Assembly: GCA_016928955.1 (NCBI GenBank)
Contig: JAFGJV010000014.1
Coordinates: forward strand, 70,014-129,408
From: Spirochaetales bacterium
GTDB taxonomy: Bacteria; Spirochaetota; Spirochaetia; Treponematales; UBA12059
Direction of reading: 5' to 3'
DNA: 59,395 nt
The notes beneath the pieces were generated by a model. The model ran no database searches, was not told the DNA's origin, and saw only the letters and a list, made by a program, of their open reading frames with translations. Positions 23,180 to 32,006 of the stretch are shown one piece after another. The stretch's first letter is position 1, and the number at the start of each line of letters is the position of its first letter. Both the position numbers and the translations under genes were made by a program.

Positions 23180-24631
23180 TTATTTTCCCCGACCCGTGGC
23201 CATGGCGCGCCGTACGCCTCTGACGCCCGCCGCCACCAGGATGACCAGCAGGGCAAGCACGGCGGCCAGGAAGAGGCCATAGGCGGGAAGGCGCAGGTCC
23301 AGCGGGGCACGCCGCGCCCCAAGGACTGCGTCGGGGTCGCTCACGTAGTCCACGTAGGCGCGCACGTAGTCGCCCACGTCCCGCATGATGTCCACCAGGC
23401 TGGTTTCCAGGCTCGCGGCTGCATCGGGCTGGGCTGAGCGGGCGGCCGCAAGGCTGTCGTACAGGGGTTTGTCGGGGTCAGCTCCGAAATCGTAGCTTGG
23501 ATCGGAGCTGTAGCGCTCGGGAAAAGCCTTCACGATGAGCCTGTCTATGGCCGGACCGCGCTTGTACGCGGCGGCAGCGGCCACGTCATAGGCAAAAAAG
23601 TCGCGCCAGGCTACCGGGCGCTGCGAGCCCTCCGCCAGGGCCGTGGCCAGGGCAGGATTGCCGGCCAGGTTGGACGTCAGGCGATACTGGAAGTCCTCCA
23701 GCAACATGTGCCGGTTGGACAGAAGCACCACCGCTCCGTCTATGTCGGCCTGTGTGCCCAGTCCGTACAGGGTTAGCATGCCCAGGGTGCCCTTGCCCGG
23801 CATGAGTCGCGCGTGGTAGGGCATGGCCATGTCTTCCAGGTAGTGGATGGCCCACCCGGCAAAGCGCCAGCCCCAGTAGTCGTGGTCGTGGGCGAACGCG
23901 AAACGGGCAAGCTCCGTGTAGAGGGTCACGCGGTAGTGCGCAAGACCCCGTCCCACAAAGGGCGCGGCCGCCGTGATTATGGGATCTTCCCGGGGAAAGG
24001 TCATGTGGAAAGGCGCCTGGCTGCCGTATATCAGAGCCGGGTTGCCAAAGGGCTGGGGACCAAACGCGTAACGGGCGCCGTAGGCCGTGCCGTTGTCGTC
24101 CCACAGGCCAAGGTCCATGCCGTAATCCGGCTCGTCAGACGCCGTGGCGACCACGGTCAAGGCAGGTACGGACTGGCCCGCGCTTAGGGCCTGGAAAGGC
24201 TGGTTGGGGAAGCGACCCTTGAACACGTCCACTGTCTCCAGGGGCAGGTCCTCAAGGGCGGGGTCGCGGTAACCGTTTGCGGGAGGCTGGATAAAAAGGA
24301 CAAACGGCCGGTCGGGATTCACCCTGATGGCCCGCATGAACGACAGCACCAGGTCCTCAGCCCGTAACGCTGGGTCAAGGGCCAGGTTGTCGGGGCGGCG
24401 GGGGTACGCGGGCAGGCTGGAGGCCATACGCTCCTCCAGCGTATCAAGGAATTCGGCCAGCTCGGCGGCCGTGTCCTCCAGGAAGGCGGACAGATCCTCG
24501 GCCAACACGCTTCCGCCCACGGCCTCATGGCCGGACAGGGCGGCAAGGGTCAGCTGGTCATGGTCGTCCCAGGACCAGGCGCTGACTGCCATGAGCAGGC
24601 TTATGGCTACGCATACGATGGTTTTCTTCAT
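23180..24631 (-). CDS. membrane-anchored zinc phospholipase C / P1 nuclease-fold protein
   Basis: 483 residues from the ATG at 24631 behind CAGGAG; a longer in-frame extension lacks such a site. A signal peptide (MKKTIVCVAISLLMAVSA) is followed by WSWDDHDQLTLAAL, so a Trp could become the mature N-terminus that ligates zinc in this fold. Near the middle, GWAIHYLEDMAMPYHARLMP matches the H-Y-x2-D-x3-P-x-H zinc motif of zinc-dependent phospholipase C and S1/P1 nucleases, preceded by FAFAHDHDYWGWRF. A C-terminal TM helix (LFLAAVLALLVILVAAGV) with a basic tail anchors it. Substrate could be phospholipid or nucleic acid. Confidence 0.78.
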   Translation of the reverse strand: MKKTIVCVAISLLMAVSAWSWDDHDQLTLAALSGHEAVGGSVLAEDLSAFLEDTAAELAEFLDTLEERMASSLPAYPRRPDNLALDPALRAEDLVLSFMRAIRVNPDRPFVLFIQPPANGYRDPALEDLPLETVDVFKGRFPNQPFQALSAGQSVPALTVVATASDEPDYGMDLGLWDDNGTAYGARYAFGPQPFGNPALIYGSQAPFHMTFPREDPIITAAAPFVGRGLAHYRVTLYTELARFAFAHDHDYWGWRFAGWAIHYLEDMAMPYHARLMPGKGTLGMLTLYGLGTQADIDGAVVLLSNRHMLLEDFQYRLTSNLAGNPALATALAEGSQRPVAWRDFFAYDVAAAAAYKRGPAIDRLIVKAFPERYSSDPSYDFGADPDKPLYDSLAAARSAQPDAAASLETSLVDIMRDVGDYVRAYVDYVSDPDAVLGARRAPLDLRLPAYGLFLAAVLALLVILVAAGVRGVRRAMATGRGK

Positions 24632-24741
24632 GGTGGCTCCTGTAAGGGTCGCGCGACAAGCTTTGTCCTGCACGACGATACCACCATAGTACGACAGACG
24701 GGACTCGCGACGCCATACCCGCGGCCGCATGGCGGAAAAAC

Positions 24742-24770
24742 TGGACAGGACCGCGTGGGCCTCCTATAGT
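24742..24770 (+). promoter_or_regulatory. promoter placing transcription start at the response-regulator ATG
   Basis: TGGACA (24742-24747), 17-bp spacer, TATAGT (24765-24770). Six bases (TTTGGA) separate the -10 hexamer from the ATG at 24777, so +1 should coincide with the start codon. No Shine-Dalgarno is present. Confidence 0.65.
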
Positions 24771-24776
24771 TTTGGA

Positions 24777-25139
24777 ATGGCTCGCGAAATACTAATAGTC
24801 GACGATTCCCTGGTTGCCCGGATGGCAATAAAAAATTTCCTGTCCACCGCGGACGCGTCCTTCCGCGAGGCGTCCAGCGGCGAGGAAGCCCTGTCCCTGC
24901 TGGACGGCGGCTACCGGCCCGCCCTTGTGTACCTGGACCTGACCATGCCCGGCATGGGCGGCGCCAAGACGCTCAAGGAGATACGCGCTCGTCACCCCAC
25001 CATGCTGGTAGTGGTCATTACCGCCGACGTCCAAGCGTCCACCCTGGAGGAACTTGGCGCCCTGGGAGTATCCGGGGTGATCAGAAAGCCGGCGGACAAG
25101 GTTTCCGTACTGACGTGGTTCGGCAAGGCTGGCGGGTAG
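24777..25139 (+). CDS. single-domain response regulator (CheY-like)
   Basis: 120 residues, a lone receiver domain. Acidic pocket Asp9/Asp10 (ILIVDDS), phosphoacceptor Asp54 (LVYLDLTMPGMGG), Thr in VVVITAD, and Lys in VIRKPAD are all present, so it should be phosphorylatable. The start at 24777 is preferred over an upstream ATG (24729) because the receiver begins there and a -10 box ends 6 nt earlier. It heads an operon with CheC (10 bp downstream) and CheA, making it the likely phospho-target of both. Confidence 0.88.
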   Translation: MAREILIVDDSLVARMAIKNFLSTADASFREASSGEEALSLLDGGYRPALVYLDLTMPGMGGAKTLKEIRARHPTMLVVVITADVQASTLEELGALGVSGVIRKPADKVSVLTWFGKAGG

Positions 25140-25148
25140 GAGAGCGCC

Positions 25149-25751
25149 GTGGCCGTGTTCAACGAGCTTGAGCTGGACTGCCTCAAGGAGTTCATGAACA
25201 TAGGCGTGGGCAAGTCGGCCCGTTCGCTGGCCGAGCTTTTTGGCCGCAGGGTGGGCCTGTCCGTACCCCAGGTTATGGAGCTGGACCCCGGCACCTTGGG
25301 CGTGTTTCTCCGCGACTACGGAGGCACGGCCAGTTGCTATGAAGCCGCCGGCCAGGATTTCTTTGGCCCCCTGCATGGCCAGGGCTTTTTCTTCCTGAAC
25401 AGGTCCGAGGCCCTGTCCATGGCCAGCGTCATAGGCCTTGAGCTGGACATGGCCGACGGCATCATCACGGATCTGGTGGAGGAGCTGTCCAACCTGGTGC
25501 TCGTTTCCTGCGTGGGGTTCATGGCCGATGCCTTAAAAGGCTCTTGTTCCTTTTCCGCGCCGCATTATCTGGGGTGCGAGACGAATCTAACCGGGGTCAC
25601 GGAACGGGGAGACGTACGGCTGGGGCTCAAAACGGTGTTTTCCTTCGGCCCCGGCAACGCGGACGGACACCTGGTGCTGACGGTGCGCGGTTCGTCCTTG
25701 CCCTGGCTCAAAAGCGCCCTGGATACCCATCTGGCGGGCCTTTCGTGCTGA
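25149..25751 (+). CDS. cheC: CheC-family CheY-P phosphatase
   Basis: 200 residues from a GTG behind TAGGAG. Both active-site type helices are visible: LKEFMNIGVGKSARSLAELF (Glu-x3-Asn style) and DLVEELSNLVLVSCV. Conservation of both suggests a true phosphatase rather than a CheX/FliY relative. It should dephosphorylate the response regulator encoded just upstream. Its end overlaps the CheA start by 7 bp. The C-terminal half (ETNLTGVTERGDVRLGLKTV) is the second repeat-like beta layer of the fold. Confidence 0.85.
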   Translation: MAVFNELELDCLKEFMNIGVGKSARSLAELFGRRVGLSVPQVMELDPGTLGVFLRDYGGTASCYEAAGQDFFGPLHGQGFFFLNRSEALSMASVIGLELDMADGIITDLVEELSNLVLVSCVGFMADALKGSCSFSAPHYLGCETNLTGVTERGDVRLGLKTVFSFGPGNADGHLVLTVRGSSLPWLKSALDTHLAGLSC

Positions 25752-27424
25752 GCGATATCCGCGCGGCCTTTGCCGCCGAGTCCGAGGAAATACTGGCCGC
25801 CATGGAAGAGGCCATTCTTGCCCTTGAGCGCGGCGACCAGGGCGCGGTTGACAAGCTCTTCAGGGCCGTCCATACGCTCAAGGGATCGTCCGGCATAGTC
25901 GGCCTGGCCGCGCTGGAGCGCTACGCGCACAAGCTGGAAACCCGGCTCGGGACCATACGCTCGGGGCAGAAGCTCCCGTCGCAGGAGGCCTATGGCGCCC
26001 TGCTGGCGTGCAAGGACCGTTGCGCGGCCATTCTTGCCCTACCGAACGCGTACATGGACGAAGGCCAGGCGGAGCGGGCCGTCCCGCCGGAAGACAAGCT
26101 GGACGACGCCAGCCTTGAGCGTCTGGACGCCGCCCTTGTCGAGGCTCGAGACGACGCCGACACTAGCCCTGGCCTGGGAGCAAGCGCCATGCCGATCGAC
26201 GACGCTGAGCAGGAACCAGAGGCGGCCGCCGATTCCGGTTCTCCCAGAAAAGCGCATCAGCCGGGCGTCCGCGTTCCTGACGCCAAACTGGACGCCCTGG
26301 TCAACCTGGTCGGCGAGATGGTGACCATGCAGGCCCAGCTTACGCGCATATCGGCAGAGTCCGCCAACCACGAACTCCAGAGCGTGGGCGAGGGCATACG
26401 GCGCTTGGTGGGCGAACTCAGGTCGGCGGCCATGGAGCTGCGCCTGGTTACGGCGGACACCCTGTTCAGCAGATTTAGCCGTCCTGTCCGCGACATGGCC
26501 AAGGCCCTGGGCAAAAAGGTGTCGCTGGTCACAGACGGGGGCAGCACCGAGCTGGACAAGTCCATTGTGGACGGACTGGCCGAACCTCTTTTGCACCTGG
26601 TGCGGAACGCCGTGGACCACGGCACGGAAACACCGGACGAGCGCGAGCGCCTAGGCAAGCCGCGCTCAGGTACGGTCCGCGTGTCGGCCAGCCATGAGGG
26701 GGCGTCCGTCCGTATCATGGTGGAGGACGACGGACCCGGCATAGACACGGCGCGCATCCTGGACAAGGCTCGGGAGCTTGGCCTGGCTGCCAGGGAAGCG
26801 CGTTTGTCCCGTGAGGACATCCTCCAGTTCATGTTCCAGCCCGGTTTCAGCACGGCCCAGACCGTGTCCACCGTGTCCGGCAGGGGCTTTGGGCTGGATA
26901 TAGTCAAGTCGGCCGTGGAGAGACTGGGCGGGTCCCTGTCCGTGGACACTGAGCAGGGCAGGGGAACCCGCTTTTTCATCGATCTGCCCCTGACCATAGC
27001 CATCATAGACGGTTTTCTGGCCGAGCTTGAAGGCAGGCTGTTTGTCCTGCCCCTGGCAAACGTGGCCGAGTGCTGGGAACGCCCCCGTCCGGATCCGGCC
27101 GCCAGGGAACGCTTACTGGAGCGGCGCGGCGAACTGGTACCGGAACTGGACCTAGAACGCTTTTTCGGCCTGATAAGGAAATCCGCGCCCGGCCCCAGCC
27201 AGGCCATGGTCTTGGCCGTGGCGTACGGCAAGCGCCTTGCTTTGGCCTTTGACGCCCTCATTGGCGGCTACCAGACGGTCATCAAGCCCCTTGGAGAGCT
27301 GGCCAGCCATCTGCCTGGCGTGTCCGGAGCGGCCATCCTGCCCAACGGGACCGTGGCGCTGATCCTGGACGTGGCCGGTCTGGCCAGGGCGAACAAGGAA
27401 ACGGCCGCCACAAAAGCGGGTTGA
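25745..27424 (+). CDS. cheA: CheA-type chemosensory histidine kinase
   Basis: 559 residues taking the GTG at 25745, which overlaps the CheC stop; the frame is open further upstream but that part has no family character. Domains in order: Hpt with His43 (FRAVHTLKGSSGIVG); a linker without an obvious P2 domain; a dimerisation helix pair (PDAKLDALVNLVGEMVTMQA); an ATPase with LLHLVRNAVDHG, VEDDGPGID and GRGFGLDIVKS; and a C-terminal CheW-like domain. It is shorter than typical CheA because P2 is absent or minimal. The RR-CheC-CheA set lacks CheW, CheR, CheB and a receptor here, so it may serve a dedicated pathway or plug into receptors elsewhere. Confidence 0.92.
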   Translation: MLSDIRAAFAAESEEILAAMEEAILALERGDQGAVDKLFRAVHTLKGSSGIVGLAALERYAHKLETRLGTIRSGQKLPSQEAYGALLACKDRCAAILALPNAYMDEGQAERAVPPEDKLDDASLERLDAALVEARDDADTSPGLGASAMPIDDAEQEPEAAADSGSPRKAHQPGVRVPDAKLDALVNLVGEMVTMQAQLTRISAESANHELQSVGEGIRRLVGELRSAAMELRLVTADTLFSRFSRPVRDMAKALGKKVSLVTDGGSTELDKSIVDGLAEPLLHLVRNAVDHGTETPDERERLGKPRSGTVRVSASHEGASVRIMVEDDGPGIDTARILDKARELGLAAREARLSREDILQFMFQPGFSTAQTVSTVSGRGFGLDIVKSAVERLGGSLSVDTEQGRGTRFFIDLPLTIAIIDGFLAELEGRLFVLPLANVAECWERPRPDPAARERLLERRGELVPELDLERFFGLIRKSAPGPSQAMVLAVAYGKRLALAFDALIGGYQTVIKPLGELASHLPGVSGAAILPNGTVALILDVAGLARANKETAATKAG

Positions 27425-27474
27425 GAACAGGGCGCCCGCATCAAAGCTTCGTCGCGCCGGCCGGTCTCCCGCCC

Positions 27475-27504
27475 TTGTGCTTGAGGCCCGAGCCAGCCTA
27501 TGCT
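27475..27504 (+). promoter_or_regulatory. possible promoter of the deoxynucleoside kinase gene
   Basis: TTGTGC (27475-27480), 18-bp spacer, TATGCT (27499-27504). The ATG at 27518 lies 13 nt after the -10, giving a leader of only about 6 nt and no clear Shine-Dalgarno. Confidence 0.4.
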
Positions 27505-27517
27505 GGCCGCAGAGACC

Positions 27518-28162
27518 ATGAAAAACTACCTCGTCCTGGCCGGCAACATAGGAGCCGGCAAATCCACCCTGGTCAGCCTGCTGGCGGAACGTCTTGGCTT
27601 CCGTCCCTATTTTGAGCCCGTGGCGGAGAATCCCTATCTTGAGGACTTCTACGCCGACATGGAACGCTGGGCCTTCCAGTCGCAGATTTTTTTCCTGACG
27701 CACCGCGTGCGCTCCCACAGGGCATTGATGGACGATCCGTACTCCGTGGTCCAGGACCGCTCCATCTACGAGGACGCGGAGGTCTTTGCGCGCAATCTGT
27801 ACGAGCAGGGCAGGATGAGCCAGCGTGACTGGGACAGCTACCGCGGGCTGTACCGTACCCTGATCACCCTGCTGCCCCCGCCGGACCTGGTTGTGTACAT
27901 CAGCGCGTCGGTGCCCACCCTCCAAAAGCGCATAGCCAAACGCGGCCGCGCGTTCGAGGCAACCATACCAGACGACTATCTGGCCGGGCTCAACCGCCTG
28001 TACCAAGAATGGGTGGAGGGTTTCAGCCTGTCGCCCGTGCTGGTGATACCCGGCGACAGGCTGGACTTTGTCGAGGATTCCCGGGATTTCAAGGCCATCG
28101 TGCACACGGTTGAGGAGCGCCTGCGCGACAAGCAGGGCAGCCTGTTTCCCCTGGGTATGTGA
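27518..28162 (+). CDS. deoxynucleoside kinase (dAK/dGK family)
   Basis: 214 residues. P-loop GNIGAGKST at residues 9-17; the catalytic/substrate motif reads FEPVAENPYLEDFYADMERW, and QDRSIYEDAEVFARNLYEQG contains the DRS motif of the thymidine-kinase-2-like deoxynucleoside kinase family. The lid arginines are in LQKRIAKRGRAFE. It would phosphorylate deoxyadenosine/deoxyguanosine (or a related nucleoside) in the cytosol for salvage. The ATG at 27518 begins the domain; an in-frame ATG at 27500 is part of the -10 region. It lies 93 bp after cheA and converges on the cyclase-like gene. Confidence 0.9.
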   Translation: MKNYLVLAGNIGAGKSTLVSLLAERLGFRPYFEPVAENPYLEDFYADMERWAFQSQIFFLTHRVRSHRALMDDPYSVVQDRSIYEDAEVFARNLYEQGRMSQRDWDSYRGLYRTLITLLPPPDLVVYISASVPTLQKRIAKRGRAFEATIPDDYLAGLNRLYQEWVEGFSLSPVLVIPGDRLDFVEDSRDFKAIVHTVEERLRDKQGSLFPLGM

Positions 28163-28184
28163 ACGACGCTCGCCGCCCAGCTGG

Positions 28185-29252
28185 CTATTTCCCGCCTAAC
28201 CGGTTTCTCCGGATATCGTTGACGGCCGTCCGGATCTTCTTGGCGCTGGACAGGGCCGGCAACACCCCTATAAACACGGTTCCGAGCAAGTACCAGATAC
28301 TGCCCGTGCTGGCATACGCGTAAGCCAGGCCCGCTCCCACGCACAGCTTGACGGCCAGGCTGGATACTGCCGACGCAAGGCGAGCGCGGGCTTTGTCCTC
28401 GGGGTTATACGCGGCAGTGCCTGTGTGCACCGCCAAACCCTCCGTGTCCGCATCCAGCCTCCTCTGCGGCTTGTCGGGGACCATAGGTCTGGCGGGCGGG
28501 ACGGGCTTGGGCGGCCGAGGCGCCTGTCCGCTTCCCAGGCTGATGCTGATGTCCAGGTTCCGGGACAGGGCATCCATGACCTGCTGTTTGATGGACCGCC
28601 CCAGTTCGCTTCCCATAGCGCTCGGCCGTGAGGCGGCCGGGCTGCCAGGGTCCGGCGCGGCCGGGACTTCGCGCGGTAGGCGCTCGGCGGGTTCGGCCGT
28701 GGGCATGTCCCGCCCGTCATGAGCGCCAGCCAGAAAACCCGAACCCGTGTCTATCTCGTAGATGGCAAGCCGACGCTCTATGTTCTTGGGCTGGGGGCAG
28801 TCCGCCAGGCGCGCGTCCAGGTCCAGCTTGGACTCGATCTGCCTGTACAGGTCCTCGGAGGCCAGCAGGGCGCCCGGAGGCGCAACCTGCATGACGCGAG
28901 CTGCTATGTTGACGCCGTTGCCGAACACCCTGCCGCTTTCCTGCCAGATTTCACCCAGGTGCAGGCCCATGCGCGGTTTGAGCGGCGGCGACGCCTCGCC
29001 AGGGGCGGCTCTGAGCGCCAGGCTCAAATGCAGGGCGCATTGGGCGGCGGCCACGGCGCTCCCGAAGGCCACCAGCAACTCGGCCGCCGTGGCGTCAACC
29101 AGCTCGCCCTGGTGCTCGGCAATGACGTCCCCGGCGGTCTGTCGGTACCTGGACAGTTCGATAAGCGCGCCGCGCTCGTCTCCGGCCAGAAGCTCGGGAA
29201 AGCCGGCCAGATCCATGAACAGGATGGCTGCCAGGCGCGACGCGGCGCTCAC
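28185..29252 (-). CDS. degenerate class III cyclase-homology protein
   Basis: 355 residues from a GTG that overlaps the transporter stop (GTGA). The N-terminal cyclase-homology domain keeps the first metal Asp (AAILFMDLAGFPELL) and the Asn/Arg pair (GNGVNIAARVMQV), but the second metal site is lost: the active paralogue at 8968 reads VDQFVGDTVIAVF, this one VDATAAELLVAF, with Gly-Asp replaced by Ala-Ala. It is probably catalytically dead and may be a nucleotide or protein sensor. A Pro-rich linker (PKPVPPARPMVPDKPQ) leads to a C-terminal segment with two possible TM helices (LAVKLCVGAGLAYAYASTGS, IWYLLGTVFIGVLPAL). Third gene of a coupled operon. Confidence 0.78.
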   Translation of the reverse strand: MSAASRLAAILFMDLAGFPELLAGDERGALIELSRYRQTAGDVIAEHQGELVDATAAELLVAFGSAVAAAQCALHLSLALRAAPGEASPPLKPRMGLHLGEIWQESGRVFGNGVNIAARVMQVAPPGALLASEDLYRQIESKLDLDARLADCPQPKNIERRLAIYEIDTGSGFLAGAHDGRDMPTAEPAERLPREVPAAPDPGSPAASRPSAMGSELGRSIKQQVMDALSRNLDISISLGSGQAPRPPKPVPPARPMVPDKPQRRLDADTEGLAVHTGTAAYNPEDKARARLASAVSSLAVKLCVGAGLAYAYASTGSIWYLLGTVFIGVLPALSSAKKIRTAVNDIRRNRLGGK

Positions 29253-30655
29253 CTGCCTTCCGCCTCCTGCCGTGCCTCGGTATCCATCAGGGCCCGGTAG
29301 GTTTTCTCGTCCAGGGTGTAGCGCTCAACCAGCAGGATGGCCGCTATGAATACCACTGCGGGGATGGGGCCTATAAGCCAGCGTATCATGGACAGGGTGG
29401 CGCCAGACTGGGCCGCAAGATCGGCCGAGTAGCCCGCCCACTGCAGGAGGAGGCCCGTCAGCACCACGGCCGTGGCCGTTCCGACCTTGGCTATGAAGGT
29501 CCACATGCCGTAGAAGGCGCCTTCCTTGCGCTTGCCCGTGGTCACCGCGTCGTATTCCACCGTGTCCGGTACCATGGCAAAGGGCAGGGCGTAGCCAAAG
29601 CCCAGGCCGATTCCCGCAAAGGCCATCATCGCGTAGAAGAAGGTCATGCCCAGGCGGTGCCCAAGGAAGAAGATGACCAGGCAGGTCACGGCCAGGATGG
29701 CAAAGTTGATCTGGTAGGTCCGCTTCTTGCCTATGCGCTTGGATACCAGCACGGATACCGGTATGGCCAGCATGGCAACCACCAGCAGTACCAGCATGGC
29801 TATGCTGGTCGCGCCCTCGTCTCTGTACAGCCACTTGAAATAGTACACCAGTATGGTTTCCACAAAGGCTATGCCCACCAGGTTGAGGCCGTAGGTGGCT
29901 ATGAGGACGACAAAGGGCTTGTTCTTGAATACCACCATGAAGGTCTCAAAGAACCCTTCCTTGGGCACGGGGGTCGACGAATGGTCGCCTTCCTTGACCG
30001 TGAACACGGTGATGAGGGCGGTTACCGCCATGACCACGCCGAATATCAGCCCGACCGCCGAGAAGCCCTGGGCCTGGCTGGGGAACAGCCCGACCAGGGG
30101 CTGGACGGCCACGGCGCCCAGCATGGTGCCCAGGATGGCAAAACTGAAACGGTAGCCGTTCAGGCTGGTGCGTTCGTGGTAGTCTGGCGTCAGGTCCGGG
30201 GTCAGGGCGCCGTAGGGTATGTTGACGATGGTGAAGGCCGTGTTGAGCAGGCACAGGGCAAGGCCGCTCCACAGGGCTACCAGCCAGGGAGACGACACCG
30301 GCGGCTTGGTGAAGAACAGCCACATGGCGAGGAGCTGGGGCACCGCGCCAAATAGCATGAAGGGCCTGCGCCTTCCCCAGCGGGTGCGCGTGCGGTCAGA
30401 TATGAAGCCGGTCAGGGGATCCGTCACCGCGTCCCACAGCTTCCCTGCCCAGTAGATAGCTCCGGCCGCGGCCGCCGCTATGCCCACCACGTCCGTCAGG
30501 AAGAACAGGGTCCAGAAGCCCATGGCCGTAAAGAACAGGTTTCCGCCCAGGTCCGCCACGCCAAAGCCCAGCTTGACGCCCAGGGGCAGGCGGCTGGTGC
30601 TGGCGGCTTGCCCGCGCGCCGCGGCCTTGCTGCCGGTTTTAGGGAAATCGCTCAT
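29249..30655 (-). CDS. GPH-family (MelB-like) cation symporter
   Basis: 468 residues from the ATG at 30655 behind AAGGAG, which overlaps the acyltransferase stop (ATGA). About twelve TM helices. The N-terminal motif WTLFFLTDVVG, then LWDAVTDPLTGFISDRTRTR WGRR split across the first cytoplasmic loop, is the hallmark of the glycoside-pentoside-hexuronide symporter family (melibiose permease relatives). LPFAMVPDTVEYDAVTTGKR is the conserved motif in the second half. It should couple sugar or glycoside uptake to Na+ or H+. In this operon, between an acyltransferase and a cyclase-like protein, a lipid-linked substrate is also conceivable, since MFSD2-type lipid carriers belong to this superfamily. 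Confidence 0.88.
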   Translation of the reverse strand: MSDFPKTGSKAAARGQAASTSRLPLGVKLGFGVADLGGNLFFTAMGFWTLFFLTDVVGIAAAAAGAIYWAGKLWDAVTDPLTGFISDRTRTRWGRRRPFMLFGAVPQLLAMWLFFTKPPVSSPWLVALWSGLALCLLNTAFTIVNIPYGALTPDLTPDYHERTSLNGYRFSFAILGTMLGAVAVQPLVGLFPSQAQGFSAVGLIFGVVMAVTALITVFTVKEGDHSSTPVPKEGFFETFMVVFKNKPFVVLIATYGLNLVGIAFVETILVYYFKWLYRDEGATSIAMLVLLVVAMLAIPVSVLVSKRIGKKRTYQINFAILAVTCLVIFFLGHRLGMTFFYAMMAFAGIGLGFGYALPFAMVPDTVEYDAVTTGKRKEGAFYGMWTFIAKVGTATAVVLTGLLLQWAGYSADLAAQSGATLSMIRWLIGPIPAVVFIAAILLVERYTLDEKTYRALMDTEARQEAEGR

Positions 30656-31998
30656 GTGTGTGCTCCTTGCGCGTCCAGTAGGAACAAGTCTTTCAAGTCG
30701 GTGCCGGCCTGTCTGACGGCAGTCCGGGGATCGGCCTCGTACGCGGCCATGCGCCCCGACAGGTCCAGGGCAGGGCCAATGGCTATGCGTGCCCGTATGG
30801 GCCGCACGTTCACACGGCCACTGATAACGCCCCCCATCAGACGGTTGGCCAGGTCCCATAGATTCTGGGCGTATTCTACCATGCTGTCCAGCGGGGCGGC
30901 AGGGTCAAGGCGGTCCGGCGACAGATAAAAAGCCAGATCGGCCAGCTCCATGTGTCGCATGGCGTACCAGGCCTCGCCCGCCCGCCGGTCGGCCAGGGCG
31001 CGTCCGGCGGGATGAAGGCTCCCGGGATCGGTGTCGGGATAGATGCGGTCCCAACCGGCTTGCCGCACCCGGTACACGCGCTCGATAACGCCGGTCCGGT
31101 ATGAGCCTAGGTCCAGGATGCGCTCGGCAGCCTCCACCGCGGCCAGGGTTACGGCCGCCAGGCGAGCGTCCAGGCCGGGGCCGGTTTCGGAAGGCTTCAG
31201 TCCGTACAGGCCTTCGGCAAGGGCAACCAGACGTTCCGCGGCGGCATCCAGCCGGGCTTTCAGGCCGGCTCCTGTCCGGCCCGCGCCGTCCACTCCCAGC
31301 GCGCCCTCAAGGCGCCGTACCAGGCGGCCAAGCGACGGCAGGACGGCGTCGTCGCAGTGCCTGAACACGCTGATGGGGACGACGACGACGCGCTCCGGCC
31401 GGCCGGCTTTCCGGAGGGCCGCGGCCGCGCCAAAGCCCAGCCGAACGGTGCCGTCCTCCAGCCGCGGGACGTCCCTGCTTGCGTAGCTCACCTGGCCTTC
31501 GGGAGCCAGGGCCAGCGGCCAGCGGCCGTCCATGATGGCCGCGTTGATGCGCTCCAGGCCCGGCCTGTCCACTTTTGAGTGGTGTACGGGCAGGGCGCCC
31601 ATGCGCGGAAGGAGCCAGCGCACAGCCGGGCCGCTCCAGCGCGGCACCTCGTAGCCGTGGATGAAGACGGCGTGGGCTCTGTCCGGCAGGGGAGCGCCCA
31701 GGTGGCGGGCTTCTGCCATGACGCCCCTGGAGAACAGCCAGGCCATGAGCTGGGCCTCGTCGCCATAGGGGTGCCTGAAAGCCAGGATCAGTCGGGTGCG
31801 ACCCTCCTGGAAGTCCCTGAAAGCGTCTACCAGGAGGCCGGCCCTGTCCACGTCGATGCGCCGGTAGCCAAGGGCCAGGCGGAGATAGGGTCGCGACACG
31901 AGGCGGACGGCCGCCAGCAGCCACGGGCTGGCGCGGGGTTCGGCCGATGCGGGCGCGCTGATGGCCTTGGTCGTCGCTTTGACATACGGATAGCGCAT
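30652..31998 (-). CDS. PlsC-like acyltransferase
   Basis: 448 residues, longer than a minimal PlsC. The acyltransferase core shows a variant H-x3-D block (FRHPYGDEAQLMAWLF instead of HX4D) and the second motif LALAPEGQVSYASRD, with a substrate loop ERVVVVPISVFRHCDDAV. A C-terminal ~200-residue extension (VTLAAVEAAERILDLG...NVRPIRARIAIGP) is of unknown function. There is no clear TM helix; it is probably peripheral at the inner membrane and transfers acyl chains to a lysolipid or other acceptor. It is the first gene of the acyltransferase-GPH transporter-cyclase-like operon. There is no Shine-Dalgarno: a -10-like TATGGT ends 8 nt before the ATG. Confidence 0.75.
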   Translation of the reverse strand: MRYPYVKATTKAISAPASAEPRASPWLLAAVRLVSRPYLRLALGYRRIDVDRAGLLVDAFRDFQEGRTRLILAFRHPYGDEAQLMAWLFSRGVMAEARHLGAPLPDRAHAVFIHGYEVPRWSGPAVRWLLPRMGALPVHHSKVDRPGLERINAAIMDGRWPLALAPEGQVSYASRDVPRLEDGTVRLGFGAAAALRKAGRPERVVVVPISVFRHCDDAVLPSLGRLVRRLEGALGVDGAGRTGAGLKARLDAAAERLVALAEGLYGLKPSETGPGLDARLAAVTLAAVEAAERILDLGSYRTGVIERVYRVRQAGWDRIYPDTDPGSLHPAGRALADRRAGEAWYAMRHMELADLAFYLSPDRLDPAAPLDSMVEYAQNLWDLANRLMGGVISGRVNVRPIRARIAIGPALDLSGRMAAYEADPRTAVRQAGTDLKDLFLLDAQGAHT

Positions 31999-32006
31999 AT
32001 CGCGTA

